DNA from: Gavia stellata
Taxonomy: Eukaryota > Chordata > Aves > Gaviiformes > Gaviidae
Assembly: GCF_030936135.1 (NCBI RefSeq)
Contig: NC_082597.1
Span: 42,601,095 to 42,665,094 of the forward strand
Length of the DNA stretch: 64,000 nt
Direction of reading: 5' to 3'
The position numbers were made by a program, and so were the translations under genes. The notes beneath the pieces are model-generated. The model was given only the letters and a program-made list of their open reading frames with translations, made no database searches and was not told where the DNA came from. Positions 35,476 through 48,302 of this stretch are shown piece after piece; position 1 is the stretch's first letter; the number at the start of each line of letters is the position of its first letter.

Positions 35476-35960
35476 GGCCGCCGCCCGAGCCGGCCCCGCC
35501 GCCCTCCTGCCAACGAGCCGCCCAGCGCGAAGGAGAGGCGCCGGCGCGGCTGCCCCTCCCCTCCCGGCGACACAGCGCCGCCCGGCGGGCGCCTCGCTCC
35601 ACGCCGGTCCGGGGCTCGGCGGAAGTCTCCCTGGCGGAGAAGGTTCTGGAAGAGGCCGGGGTGGGCGGGAGCGGGGGCCCGTCACGCGAGGCCCGGGCAG
35701 CTGGGGCCGTGAGGCCGTGGGCGGCAGTGCTGGTCTTGTGGCCAGTGCTGAGGGCTGCAGCCGGGCAGTCACCCGCCTTACCGGGCATCCCTGATAAGAC
35801 CTTCGTCGAGGAGCGTGTGCATGTGCACAACGACCTCCGCACCGAAGTCCAGCGACCTCCGCACCAAAGTCCAGGCGGCCGCCAGCAACACGCGGGACAT
35901 GGCGGGGACAGGCCTGGAGGTGCACGGGTGGCTCCAGAGCCCCGCGGGGGGGGATGGGAC
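35080..35960. promoter_or_regulatory. CpG island forming a divergent promoter
   Basis: A very GC- and CpG-rich block holding exon 1 of the minus-strand RIC3-like gene (ATG at 35475) and the relic exon 1 of the plus-strand GLIPR1-like pseudogene (first codon about 35709). Only about 230 bp separate the two. A GCGGAAGT ETS-type site lies between them at 35619-35626. No TATA box is seen. The arrangement is that of a housekeeping bidirectional promoter. The many long open frames here are composition artefacts. Confidence 0.8.
35831..35874 (+). repeat. 22-bp tandem duplication in pseudogene exon 1
   Basis: Bases 35831-35852 recur at 35853-35874 with one G/A difference (ACCGAAGTCCAG versus ACCAAAGTCCAG). 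Since 22 is not a multiple of three, the exon 1 frame shifts. Without one copy the frame reads HNDLRTKVQAAASN, matching the HNKFRSKVNPPASN of the intact paralogue. Confidence 0.9.
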
Positions 35961-38900
35961 AGCAGGCTAGGGGTCTTTTGGTAGTCCCTCAGTGAGGTGA
36001 CCAGGGTGGCATCACTGGTTTGTGTTCAAATATCATCACATTTATTTGATAGGAACTATTGTAGTAAGTTGAGTCACTTGTAGACAGGTGAGTCTAGAAA
36101 CAACGGGCATGCAGGATGAAGGTGCAGTAACGCAGCCCAGCTGAAGATGTTCACATTTCACCCCAAGGAATTTCTCCTTAGGAAGAAACAATGGTCCAGC
36201 AGCAGGACTGATCCAGAAGAGTCAGACTGTCCATCAGAAGCAAGGATATGAACTGCAGTACTGGGGCTGAAGAGGATTTCTGGTGGCAAGGAAGAATCTT
36301 TACTTGTCATAAGCAAAATAAATTGCACTCAAAAATTTTTGCTGGCAAAGGTTAAACAAAACTGAAGAAGATGCAGAAAAAGTGGATGTTTGATGTTTAG
36401 TCCACTTTGTACCACAAGAAGAAAATGTTGTGGGCCATGAACAGCTAAAGGATGCTTGGGAACAAGTACATACTCGGATACTGACGGCAAAGAATGCTGT
36501 TTGCTTGAGTGGGTTTGAAGCCAGAATGGCAGATAAGGGGTTATAACCTTGGAAGTGAAGAAGCTTATGAAAGACACTGCACCCAGTTTTAGTACTCAGC
36601 AATAGGAAAACAAGGACAAATTATGAATAAAGGTATGCATGTAGAAATAGAGGCCTTAGGGAGAAAACAGTGTCCGCAGCCAGTGGAGTTATTTTAAGAC
36701 CCACATAGAGACTAAGAACTGAAATGTACGAACACCAATAAACCTAGGCAATAAAACACAGGATCTTTTACATAAAACTAGATACTTTAATGATGTAAGA
36801 AACTGTCTGAAAAACAATCATGACTGGAAGACAAATACCAAATACCATGATCATTCACAATCAGAAGTTGTGTTAACGGTGACAGACTGCAAAGAAGTAA
36901 GAGGTAGCAGAATGAGTTACTGTCCAAACACTGGCATGTTTACCTCATGAAGCTGTCTTTCTAAAATGCTCCAATGTCTGTTTAAAGCTTTACTGTAGGA
37001 GGAGTAAGATTTGTTTCCGGAGGCTCTCTTAAAAATACTTAAAATATTTATACATCTGAATCTACAGTAGTTGTGCATTTTTAATTTGAATTAATTTTTA
37101 TGTACCTAATAGAAATCCTTAATGACCTGTTCAACAACAACAAAAAAAAAGTTTCATGTTTAATTAATGTGACTAATTTCTTATCTGAAGATTGAAGTGC
37201 ATTTCAAAAATCTTTTCAGTTGCTAGAAGTGCTCTTACAAAGTTAATTTTCAACAGTGAAGGGGGAAAAAGGTCGTCTAATGAAATTAGTTCGTATTTCT
37301 GTGCTGCAACAGGAAAAGTCAATGAAAATAAAACACAGGTGCTTGCCTAAATAAGGGAAAGTATTTCTTTATGAAACTCCAGTATATGATCTCTATCTGT
37401 ACTTTATTGCCTGACTGGTTTTATCTAATTGTTTAAGGTCCGGTTGTAACTTAACATTGCACAACTATTTCAACTTGCATGTTTTGCAGACTTGGGATGC
37501 AGCTTTGGCAAGGACTGCAAGGGCATGGGCAAATAAATGTGGTTTTTAACATAACGTATACTAAAGTAAGAAACATCAGTGCCATCCTAATTTCACATCT
37601 ATTGGAGAGAATATTTGGTTTGGAAGTCATCAAACATTCTATGTTGCTGGTGCCATTAAATTGTGGTATGATGAGGTCAGATTCTATACTTTCGCAGTGC
37701 AGAAATGCACTAAGGTTTGCAGTCATTACATTCAGGTAAGACTTATCGTCAGTAAAATGTCCTGTGTAGTGGCTACCAGATGAATCAGTAGAGGCTGTAA
37801 ATAATGCAGAGTTGTATATACGGTTTGTAGTGACTGACAGCTTACTGTCTTGTAATCTCAAGCAATGGCTGTACTGCCAGTTACCTCTGCACTAGTTCAC
37901 CTCTTTGTCTTGTATAATAATCCATCCTTCTTGTCCACAATCTTGGCCTCACTGAAAGCCTCACTCCTTGTTTCATTGTGTCAGTACTACATGAACTTTA
38001 TATAATGATCATTTCAGGTTCTCTAGGTGTGAAGCCACACAGTTCTGAATTCTGTAAGTTTGGACGTGGTGTTCGAAATAATCACAGTAGTTGCAGAATT
38101 TCTGTGGAAACTGCTTAGTAGAAATGTTAACAGAATGAGAAAATCCAGCCAAAGTAAATTGTATTCTTTACAAAACTTGTAAAAAGGAAGGGGAAAAAAA
38201 AGAACATCAACAACAAAAGAGGCAATTTATGATATATTTCTGATTTTTCAGTGGTAGTTCTGACAGACTTAATTCTGTTGAGAAAGTAAAGCTTTTCTTT
38301 GAACACTTAATACAGATTTATTCATCTCCATGTTTAAAAAGTAAGCTTTGCAGTAGAATTAGTTTCATCTGTGACCAAACACATAGTATTTCGCTGATAT
38401 AAAACAGAACATAGTTTTAATGTCAAGTCAGACCTTGTCTAGTAAAAGTGACTCTTTAATTTCTTATCTCAATATTCAAAAGATGCTTAGACTGCTCTCT
38501 GTGCAAATTACAGATGAAAATACTGTGCAGTATACTTAACAGTGAAACTGTTACCCGACACAGTGGTAGCTGCAAGGTTCTTTCTGAGTGGACTTCGGAC
38601 TGTGAAATGAAAATACTTCAAGTTACCAGAATCATTTATAAAGCATTTTCTGTTTGGGACTTTTTGCACCTCTTTGTGTCTTTTCTCACTTATTTCTCCT
38701 CAAGTGTTAATTCTTGTTTCCTGCCCTTGGTTCTGCCTGAAACAAACTCTAAAGCGAGGCTGGAGGATTTAAGTTTTTCTGTTTATTGGGCCGTAACTCT
38801 TTAGAAGATTGGAACTAGACAATATCTCAGGAAAGTATTTTTCTGTTTTCCTCTGGCACAATAAATTATAAAAAGTTACATAGCAAGGTACTTCCTGGCA

Positions 38901-41900
38901 TTTTAAAATTTGCTGTTCAACCTTGTCTGCATAGAATTCTAGAGGTTTTTGCACATTTCTCTTGGAGTTCACTCTTAAGCTTTCTTTCCCTTTATTGCGA
39001 TTGCTTGCTTCTTTCTTGTTACACATAGTTAAGTTGTATCAAAATGTTCATGCATTTCAGGCAGTATTTCAGGCAGGATTACAAAGGAAACTAATCACTG
39101 GAAAAACCAAGCAGAGTACATGGGTTAAACACCAGTGAACATTGAAAAGCATGTATGTCATCAGAATTGATAAGCAAAGTCCCTGCGTGATCCAGGCGCC
39201 ATCAGGGTCTTGAAGGCTCAGACACAAAACTGAAAATGAGTAAAATTTACAAATGAAATAGATAGGCTGTGTAGACCTGCTAAGAGAACCGCTACACAGA
39301 AATCTCAAAACAGTGGAAATCTCCAAAAAGCATGCGAAACTGTTACATAAAGGCCCCTGAGTTAGTCCTTAATCGAGGATTCAGGTAACACCACATTAAA
39401 CATTAAGAACCTTTTCTAAGAAAGGTTATGTCTGCTGAAGGTAACTGATCCTTGCTGCTATAATTGAAGAGATAGAACTTTTGGGGATGTTCAAATCAAT
39501 TTGTCAGTCTGAGGCCTGTACTCTTCATACTGGGGAGATACTGAGAGTAATCCAAGATGTCTTTAAGTTTTCCAGATGTGGAATCTATCATCATCTAGAT
39601 GTTCCAGGTATGTAGTTCAACATTTTTACCTGAATTCAGTACAGTTTGGTTAGTCATATGCAGAAGGTATAGGAAGAATCTCCCAAGAAAAAGAAGATGC
39701 CCAAACTGTAAGTGACAGTAAACCATCTTCTCTTAAGTATGGCAGATAACACGCATTAGTCTGAAAATGCGCAGTGCTAAAGCTTTCAGACTTAAGTCTG
39801 CAGTAGTAATCAGCCAGACCACTTCCAGCACACAGGAGAAGCTCTTCTTGTAGACCTGAGTTATGAATGTTGAAAAATTAAAGGAGCTATTGGGTAGTTG
39901 CCACTAATTTCCCTTTTGTTCCTTGGAATCTACCCCTGAATCATAAAGTCAGTGACTCTTACTGAAATTGTTCTGTAGAAGATTCTGGAAACTTGTAGCA
40001 TAGGTCACTTTATCTTGAAGGGTGAATGTTTAGAAGTTCATCTTAAAAAGCTTGCTTACCGGCATTTTTTTTAATGTGTAGAAAGATCAGATGTTGCAAA
40101 ATGAAAATAATATGTAGGATCTCTGAAAATAATTGAAACTTTCTAGATATTAGACTAGTTTACTGTTGAGTGTAGTTTTTAATTTATTTTAAAACCTTCT
40201 TTTTTTTAGGTTGTTTGGGACTATTCATATAAAATAGGCTGTGCTGTGACTCTATGTAAGGAAGTTGCAGGAATACGAAATGCAGCAAATTTTGTTTGCA
40301 ACTCTTCAGCAGGGTAAGTTGCTGGTTTAAACATAAAAAATAAATGAAAGCCATCGTACTGACATTTACCTGAAAGTAAATTGGGTTCTTTATTTATTGG
40401 TAGTCTTGTAAATGCAATCAGAGGAAATGATGGCTGTCTAATTCAGTTATCAAGAGAGCCATGAGCATTAGAACATGTACTTACTTAGTTTTTTAATGTT
40501 AACTTTACTGATAAATCTCAGTCTTAAGCAAACAAATCCCAAACTTAGCTCATGCTCCACTTCATTGACTTATTTTTCATATGAAACAGAAGAAATGAGA
40601 AAGTTGCTGCAGGCAGCTGCTGTCAGAGCTGGAATTACCTCTTGCAGTTTGATACATTTTTTTAATTGCACTTTAGCTTTTTACACTGTATTTCTTTTTT
40701 TTTCTTAGAAATGATAGCAATAACAGCACGGTTGTTAGATCAGTTGTTTTTCTTTCTGTGTAACTGAGTAAAATAAAATTACATTATCATTTCTTACCCA
40801 TTTAATAGCTGTGATTATACCAGATGTTATTTAAGTATTAGAAAACAGTAAATGACCAATGCAAGAAAAAGCTAACTGCAACATGTGATTTTACATTTAA
40901 ATTGATGTTCTGAAAAAACATAGGTCCCAGCCAGTGCTGTTCCTAAAGCAGAAGTAGTTTGAAAACACAGAGGCAGATAGTTTTAAAACACATTTTGTCT
41001 CATAATAATGCACAGTCCATAATCAAGCATGTGCAATCTGTCATTTTTAAAGCATACATAGGTTGTGAGCTTGCATGACAACTGTTTTTTCTCTTTCTTC
41101 TAGCAACCCTGGGCCACTACTGGGGAATTCAATTAGCCTGAACTAAAAAAAATTACTTGACCCCTGCCCATCTCTCTTCCTGTACCACAAAACTGGACCT
41201 GTACTTGAATTGTTATTTTGAAACTTGCTGGGGTATGGAACTTTGTTGTTGTTTTCTATTTAAAAGCTGAACTAAAATTTTTCCGGTTGAGAGTGCAGAA
41301 TAATGACTAATTGACATCAACAGTGGTCTGTAAAGCCTTGTCACTTGAGACTTTTCTAGTCTGTAACAGCATACCATGTTGGTTTGCTGTGCTGTTCTGC
41401 ACATCCTGGAGAACTGGTAGTTAAGCTGAATAGCTATCTAAGATGAGCTCTAACATGCCATTGTTCTTCTGTCCACTGCATGAAACCAAGAACGCTGATC
41501 TCTATGTCACCACAGAAACAAGTGGAGTTGGGGCAGACAGACCATCTTCTGACAGCCTTTTCCCTTCCTAAACTGTCTGGAAAAATAGGCAAACCTTAAC
41601 CTTACCACCAGTGATCACCACACTCCAGATACTGGAACAGCCATTTCCAACTTGACCTACATGACTCCTTTTTGAGGTTTGGACCCTTAGTACTCAGTTA
41701 CCCTGCTAGATAGCAGTTTCTTTCCAGACCTGAGGGTGCACCAATGTAAGGACCACCTTGCCAAAATTACTTTATTTAGTGTAGCAGTTTTACAGTGTAG
41801 TCCTTCTACAGACCTTTTCTGAAGGTCTGCTGCTGGGACCATCCATGTCTGAGATGCCCTGAGTATCCTTCCTCCTGTTTAAGGAGAAGCATACACTACT

Positions 41901-42585
41901 TTGGAACATGCCCTGTCCTGTCATCATTCTCATACTCAAAGTTACCTGCCTCATCGTTGCTACCAGGCTCTGTTCATCATGCTGTTCTTCTCATCTCTTT
42001 TTTTCTCCCTCCAGAAGTTAATTTGTGCCTTTTTTTCACATTCCTTACACCTCCTCAATGAGGCAGCACTCTGCAATCTAGGTGTTAAGCAATCTGTAGA
42101 TAGTTGGATAGATAGATGCTCATTTGTAATGACAAGATAGGGCTTCTTGGAGAAAAAGGCAAGGCCTTTCATCTCTCTGGATCTGTGGCTGAGAGTTCTA
42201 TCAGTCTTCTCAAAGAGGATTTCACAGTGGATTATGAACTGCGTGAAGTAATAGTGTAATTATCACTTATAGTGGAAGCCTTGATTCCAATAAAGACTTG
42301 CTGAATTGCAGCTCAGGCAATATCTGTAGCTTCTTTGTATTGCATTCCAGCAACTGAAACATTCAGTCACCAAGCGGGTCTGCTTTCACATCCTTACGAG
42401 GCATTATGCTCTTCCCAGAGCTCCTAGAAGCAATGCTTTGTCCTTCAGTCTTTCTTATTCTGGATTCTGAGACCCTTTTTAAGATAACAGTGTGGGCTAC
42501 TCTTTGGAATCACTCATGCTATGAATGTATATATGGACAATCACCCAAAAGATATGTTACTTAACCTGTAACTTTTTGAGATATT

Positions 42586-42605
42586 TATATATATGTATAT
42601 ATATT
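42586..42605 (+). repeat. TA-rich microsatellite
   Basis: Alternating TATATATATGTATATATAT tract in the third intron of the GLIPR1-like pseudogene. A weaker TATATAAAATA cluster lies at about 8795-8845. Confidence 0.8.
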
Positions 42606-45600
42606 AACAACTCTCTTTCCTGCACTTCTCTGACAAGTGCAAAGCCTATGTTCAATTCTTGGGATCAGAAGATCCCCATTCAATTTTATTACTGCCTGGA
42701 CTGCGTGTCAGGGCATGTAGTTGCAATACGCCCCTGTAGATGCTGCTGGGATAAAACTCAGGCCAACAGTGTAAATGTGGGCAATGTATATAAAAGATAT
42801 TTCAAAGAAGAATAGTAGCAAGTTAAGTCGCAGGTAATCTTTTGGGGTGTTCTTCTCCCTCCATCTTGCACAACATAATACCAACCCTTACATCTGTATG
42901 TCTGGTGGGTGGCTTTTATTTATAAATATAGATGATATAGGGTGTAAATACAGACTTAGAATCCTGAAAAAATTGTCACAGGTCTTGCTGCAAATTATCT
43001 CCTTTGTGGAGAGCCCACTATGGCACTATGGAGGTGAGTAGAGTGACAACCAAACCCAAATATAATAGCCCACAGTCCTCTGAGGGGACTAAATCTGCCC
43101 ATGTTCCCAGGATTAGGCTATGAGACGTAGCATTGCTTCATCTTTCCGAATGGATGCAGCATAGGCTGGATATTGCGTTTCCCATTACCTAGGAGTATAG
43201 TATAGGCAGCCACGATGATGGTATCTGCATTATCATTTTCAGCAGTTATATGTGTAAGGAGCCTTTCTGAGAATGTGCAATGGTAAGTACTGCAGGCTAA
43301 TCTTTATACTTAAACAGTTTGGCTCCACTTGGATGGGGTACTTAAGCGTGTAAGGATCCCACTGTCTTCGCTAAGATTGCATACTTACTCTTGGACATTT
43401 GCACTTTATGGAATGAAGCTTGCAAGATTTCTTTTTTTGCTAAATAGTTGGGTTTAAGCTATTTGGGAGTGTGTCAGCTTTAAAATTTTCTGCTCCAAAA
43501 TCCTCATTTTACCTCAGTTAAAACCAAGCTCCATCCAGAACATTCTGTTTTAATAGTTTATATATCAATGTAAATTGGAATAAAAAGCCTGAGTATTTTC
43601 CCATAAGAAAAATAATAACTTTTTAAGATTCTTTTCTTTCATAGGGACAGAACAATGAAAATGAAAAGAAGAAACATTATTCTGAGGTTTTTAATGAATT
43701 GTCAGTAATTTATTGTATTTTCAGAGTATTTACTTCAACAAATGATTTAAGATATTTAACAAACAATTTAAAATTATGTATGACACTTTCTCCTTTGTAG
43801 TGTTAATTTTCCAAGAAGACCATATATAGAAGGAAAATCATGCAGTAATTGTGCAAAAGGGGACACCTGTGAAAAGAAACTGTGTAGTAAGTAAAAGCAA
43901 ATGTAAAATGCAGTATGTGAAAGGAAAAAACACAATGGCCTACTTGATAAAGAAAGTTGCAAGCTTTGTTTTACTCCTTGATGGTGCTCTCTTGGGTCTA
44001 ATTCACAAGTAATTTAAAGCTATTCTTTAGGCCATTTACATTCAGGAAGCAAATAATTCATATTTTACTGAATGTGTGCCTCAGTGATCATTATGAAATC
44101 TCTGTTTGATTATACACAGGTATAATTAATGATTGTAGTTAAATCTATTATTGTTTCTATTGCACTCTGATACTCTGCTGACTTCATTAATCATACCAAA
44201 GAAATCAGCATCTAGCTACATACTTTTCAAAGTAGTATTTAGCAGCAACTCTTGAGTAGTCTCATAGGCCTTCAGAAACTGCAGTTGTATTTAGACTAAA
44301 ATATTTAAATTGCACTTACTGAGTTTTGTGACTGTTTTGCCCAGCCACAGCAAAATTACATTCGAGCATCAGTATAGCTGATGCTTACACGCTCTGTAAG
44401 CGGTCAGAGTAACAGTAGGAAAGTCATTCTGGGTCTGTAGTTCATGCTACAGTTGTAAAAGAAATTATTCACAGAGGCACATTGTCTTTCTCACATGGTT
44501 ATGTCTGTGGGAAAGGCACTGCATACTGATTTAATGCTCTAGCTATAAAGTATTTTCCCCATGGTGAATAGGATTCATTCCTTAAACTGGGTAATTCTTT
44601 TAACTCTATTCTTGTCAAGAAAATGAATTAGAGTCATGAATTGCTAAGTACGCATCATGTTTTGACGGAGTGAAACATCAAGAGACAGTAGGTCGTCTCT
44701 CCAGAAAGCTCTAGACCTGGCAGCTTCACCTGCTGGGAAGTCACAAGCTAGATGTTTCCTGTGGCTGTAGTTAGGACATATGTTTTTAAGTTTCATTTCA
44801 TAACTGGGAGTAAGACTTATGGTTTCTGTTTAACAGTTAGTTATTATATTTGCTCAATATATATGTTAGTATAGCTTTAAAAACATTCAGCAGTCCTGTA
44901 GGTCTTAATGTTTAGGTAGCACACACCTCTGAAAAACAGATACAGGGAATACCAGGTTATACTTGATCCCAGGATTAGGCCCCACTTAGGAAACAGTCTC
45001 TCTCCCATTCTCATCCATAAAATTGTATTTGATATTATTTACTAGCTCATGTTTATATTCTGAATATTAAACAGTATTTATTATTTTGAGAAAGACAAAG
45101 GAGGGTTCAAACTGAAAATAAAGGGGCTGTATAATATGTCCCTCTCCCCCATCCATGTCATTGTTTTAAACAATAATAGCTTTATGGAGACATTAATGTT
45201 ATGAAGTATTGTTTTTAGTTTTTATCAAAACATTTTAGCTTTTGTTTTATTTGTAAGGTTTATCAATAGGAATTCTCAGAGTTTTTCAAATTCTATTGAT
45301 TGTAAATCTGATGAGTTTGTTTTAGCTAGCTAGTAAAGATTTAAGGAGAGAGAAATCATGGCTGGCTGGTAGAACTGTTTATTTTTTTCCCTTTTTCCAG
45401 GAAATCCAGGACGTGATAAAATTGTCTGTACATATTACAATTTTACACTGCTATTTATATTCCTCAGTTACTTTAAATATATGTATTCCCAATAAATCTT
45501 ACACATATATGCTTATTTATAGATTATTCAAGATGGCTCCCTCCTTGGGAGTTCAGCATTGTACGCGGTGAGGCTTGTATCACTTGTAGTTTTGAGAGCA

Positions 45601-46102
45601 TCGCTGGTGTTTCTTGCTTTTGTAGCTGTTTATTTTATCAAAAAACACTTTACAAACATGCATATGTCCACCTATCTGGATTTGAAACACATACTGTCTT
45701 CTGAAAATACTCGCTAATGAATTAAGCAAAAAAGTCATACCGACGTGACTTTAAAGACAACTTTCCTTGACAATAATTTTGTTACTATCATTTTATGCTC
45801 CTTAGAGAAAGCTAACATGCCAAAAAAAGTGAAGTTATATGTGGGTAAAACCCGTATTGGAAAAATATTACACTAAAGATGGTATCTGGTAAGGTTTGGA
45901 GCCTTATTTTTAAATACCAGACTTCCCAAAACTGTGACATACTCTGTTCCTGGAATTCAAGGAGAAAAGTATGTGTCAATTAACTGTTACAATTCTTACT
46001 AAGCCGATACTTGAAATCACAAGTGCTTAACTGAGATGCTGAGAGAAAGCTAGCATTGTATTATGTACTCAGTCCTGTTTCCTGGAGTGACAGAATGTTC
46101 TG

Positions 46103-46108
46103 AATAAA
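46103..46108 (+). terminator. Possible polyadenylation signal, GLIPR1-like pseudogene
   Basis: AATAAA about 390 bp after the last pseudogene exon. A second one lies at 46369-46374. Either could have ended the ancestral transcript; the choice cannot be made from sequence alone. Confidence 0.3.
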
Positions 46109-48085
46109 ACGTATAAAGTAAGAAGATTTTATAGACACATGGTTCTTTAGAAGTCTTGATGTTTGTGAAGTTAGTACAACTTGGTATTTATAAGGTAATG
46201 CATTTATTGCTCCTTATTCAAAGTGTGATGCTTTAGATTTATTATTAAGTACTTTGTTCCTAACTCCTTCTAAACCTTGTGATTAATTTTTTTTATCCCT
46301 TGTTTTGACCTGTACCGTTACTTATGCATAGCATATTTCCTGTTATGTAAGTGTTCTAAAGTTTTAATAATAAATTTTCTTTATTTTATCTTGAAACTTG
46401 CTCAAGTCCATTTAATCAACCAGATTTTTTCCTGGTTGTATCTTAGTCTTGCCTAGTGAATGCCAGTATGACTGGCATTTTTAGGTATGTGTTTCACCAT
46501 TATTGTAAAATAAACAAATAAAAAACCCCATAAAGTCAAGTTCTGCTATTTTCTTAATGTTCAGACTCAAATTGAGCTTAAAGGAAGCTTCCATGAGTTC
46601 AGCTTTAGGAACAGTCCCAAAGAAAATAGACCAGACTTTTACTGTAGATTAATTTAAAATTAGGCATGTGCTATCTGTTTCTTCTGGAAGTTTTCTATTC
46701 TAAGATTACTAGAATACAGAACAGACTTTTCAAATATGAGTTTTATTATTTAAAACTTGGATTATATTCTCAAATCTAGAAGGCTAATGTTATATACCTA
46801 AAACCATAAATAGGTGGCTCCTACATGGAAAATTGTGCAGTATGAAAGTTCCTGAGCAGCAGCTATTCCCATTGGTTTACCTGGAAGTTGCTGATACTCA
46901 CCATCTCTGAAGATAAAATCATTATTTAGATGCCATATTAGGGTTGAAAAGCTTACTTCAGAGCTGAATTTCAGACGTCTATATGGAAAAAAATGTTTCC
47001 TTAGTACCCGAAATAGAAAATATGGTACTACAATAAAGGTCTTCCAAGTTTTAAAGTGTTGATATTGCATAGTTTTAGGATGCTGCTTTTTTACAAACAA
47101 AACCCCCGATTTACATTCAGTTATTAAAACATAGGTTTTCCTACTTGTAGCTGTGAGATAGCCCGGAAGAAATTCGTATCTAACACAGTAATTTGTATCC
47201 CTGAGAATAGCTGTCCTTCTTGTCATTTAGTAACTCCATTACAGTTAGGACTCTAACAGTCAGAGTATGCCTTGGAGAGAAGGCAAAGTTGAAAAAGAGC
47301 TCTGCAGTCTCCCAAAGCTTTAGAAAAACCTCGGTTCCTACTGACCATATTTATGCCAGGCTGATAGTAGGTCTTTTATATGAGACATAGTTTTGGTGGT
47401 TTTCCTGAGCTAAGCAGTGTGGAATTTGCAACACTGAAAGATGTGCAGATAGTGATGCTGTTAGATCCTGTTTCAATAAATGAAGTAGTTTTCCATCCAT
47501 GAAAATATTTTTTCATTCTGTTTTCTCGAATGTGTGAAACTAGATTTTGGTCCTTAGTGCTGGTTCTTGTGGTGCCCATACAAAATACATATAGTTTGCC
47601 CCGTTCCCCAATTTGGTGTCTTTGGGAGGAAATCTGTGAATGGCTGAGAAGATAGTTCACTCCAAGATCCCCTTTTTAAAAACAGCATGGATGTGGACTG
47701 TAATGGCTTGCTGTATCTTCTCTCAGGAGATTCCTGAGTATTATTCCGTAGTATTCCAATAGTATTGAACTCTCACACTTCCATACTGCTGCCATGCACC
47801 AACCATTTCTGGTGTTATCCTGTGGAAAGAGGCTTAGGAAGGACAGCAGAAAAGCCTTCTCATTTTTCAAATGCCTTGAATTTAAAAAAAAAAAAACAAA
47901 TCTGATAAATTATAGTAATTTAAGTTCAAGAAATTTAAACCATGTATGAAGGGCAAGGAAAATAACCAGAGATCCTGTCCAGCTAGGCATATACTTGTAC
48001 TTCATAACAAGCTTCCTGTATCTATGTTGTTAGGATCATGCTAAATCCTTTGTCCTGCACAACCTGCTGAAGCTTTGGCTCCATC

Positions 48086-48302
48086 AAGGAATCACAGAAT
48101 GGTTGAAGGTTGGAAGGGACCTCTGGAAGTCATCTGGTCTAATGCCCCTGCTCAAGCAGGGCCACTTAGACGTGATTGCACAGGTGATGTTTAGAGGGAA
48201 GCTCCCATGTTCCGTTTTGTGCCTGTGGCCTCTTCTCCTGTCACTGGGTACCACTGGAAAGAGCTCTTGTCTTCCATACACCCTCCCTTCAGGTATTTAT
48301 AT
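48086..48302 (-). mobile_element. CR1 LINE fragment, short
   Basis: Minus-oriented CR1 3' fragment. Plus strand reads AATCACAGAATGGTTGAAGG, then GGAAGGGACCTCTGGAAGTC and, after a short gap, a degenerate CCTGTCACTGGGTACCACTG followed by CAGGTATTTATATG. The last blocks match the usual CR1 order, so this is a short truncated copy. Confidence 0.85.

Larger units (their letters stand above)
35709..45717 (+). pseudogene. GLIPR1-like CAP-domain pseudogene
   Basis: Six exons line up one-to-one with the intact copy downstream: 35709-35901, 37490-37735 (246 bp, identical length), 40210-40313, 43801-43886, 45401-45427 (27 bp, identical length), 45523-45717. Exon 1 encodes a hydrophobic leader then LPGIPDKTFVEERVHVHND; exon 2 begins TWDAALARTARAW and contains SIGENIWFG; exon 3 is VVWDYSYKIGCAVTLC; exon 4 carries the hinge cysteines (SCSNCAKGDTCEKKLC); exon 6 encodes a membrane anchor. 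Disabling changes: GTG where the ATG should be, a 22-bp tandem duplication shifting the exon 1 frame, a GCGGGG donor instead of GTAAGG after exon 1, two in-frame TAA codons in exon 2 (37547 and 37562), and a frame change in exon 6 between the stalk (YYSRWLPPWEF) and the anchor (LVVLRASLVFLAFVAVYF). Exons 3-5 keep good splice sites, so decay looks fairly recent. A transcript without a CAP product is possible. Confidence 0.85.

Noticed and set aside
35074-35925. 283-codon minus-strand open frame read as one unspliced gene
   Set aside because: Only the part starting MVLSALQQVVV at 35475 is real; the upstream part is promoter and the downstream part is intron beyond the GTAGGA donor.
36300-36602. 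100-codon minus-strand open frame just downstream of the CpG island
   Set aside because: No domain or splice context; the sequence looked briefly like a processed gene fragment on the plus strand, but I could not identify any parent gene.
46798-47226. 142-codon open frame on the minus strand between the GLIPR1-like pseudogene and GLIPR1
   Set aside because: No recognisable domain, signal or splice context; a frame of this length is expected by chance on six frames of 64 kb of AT-rich DNA.
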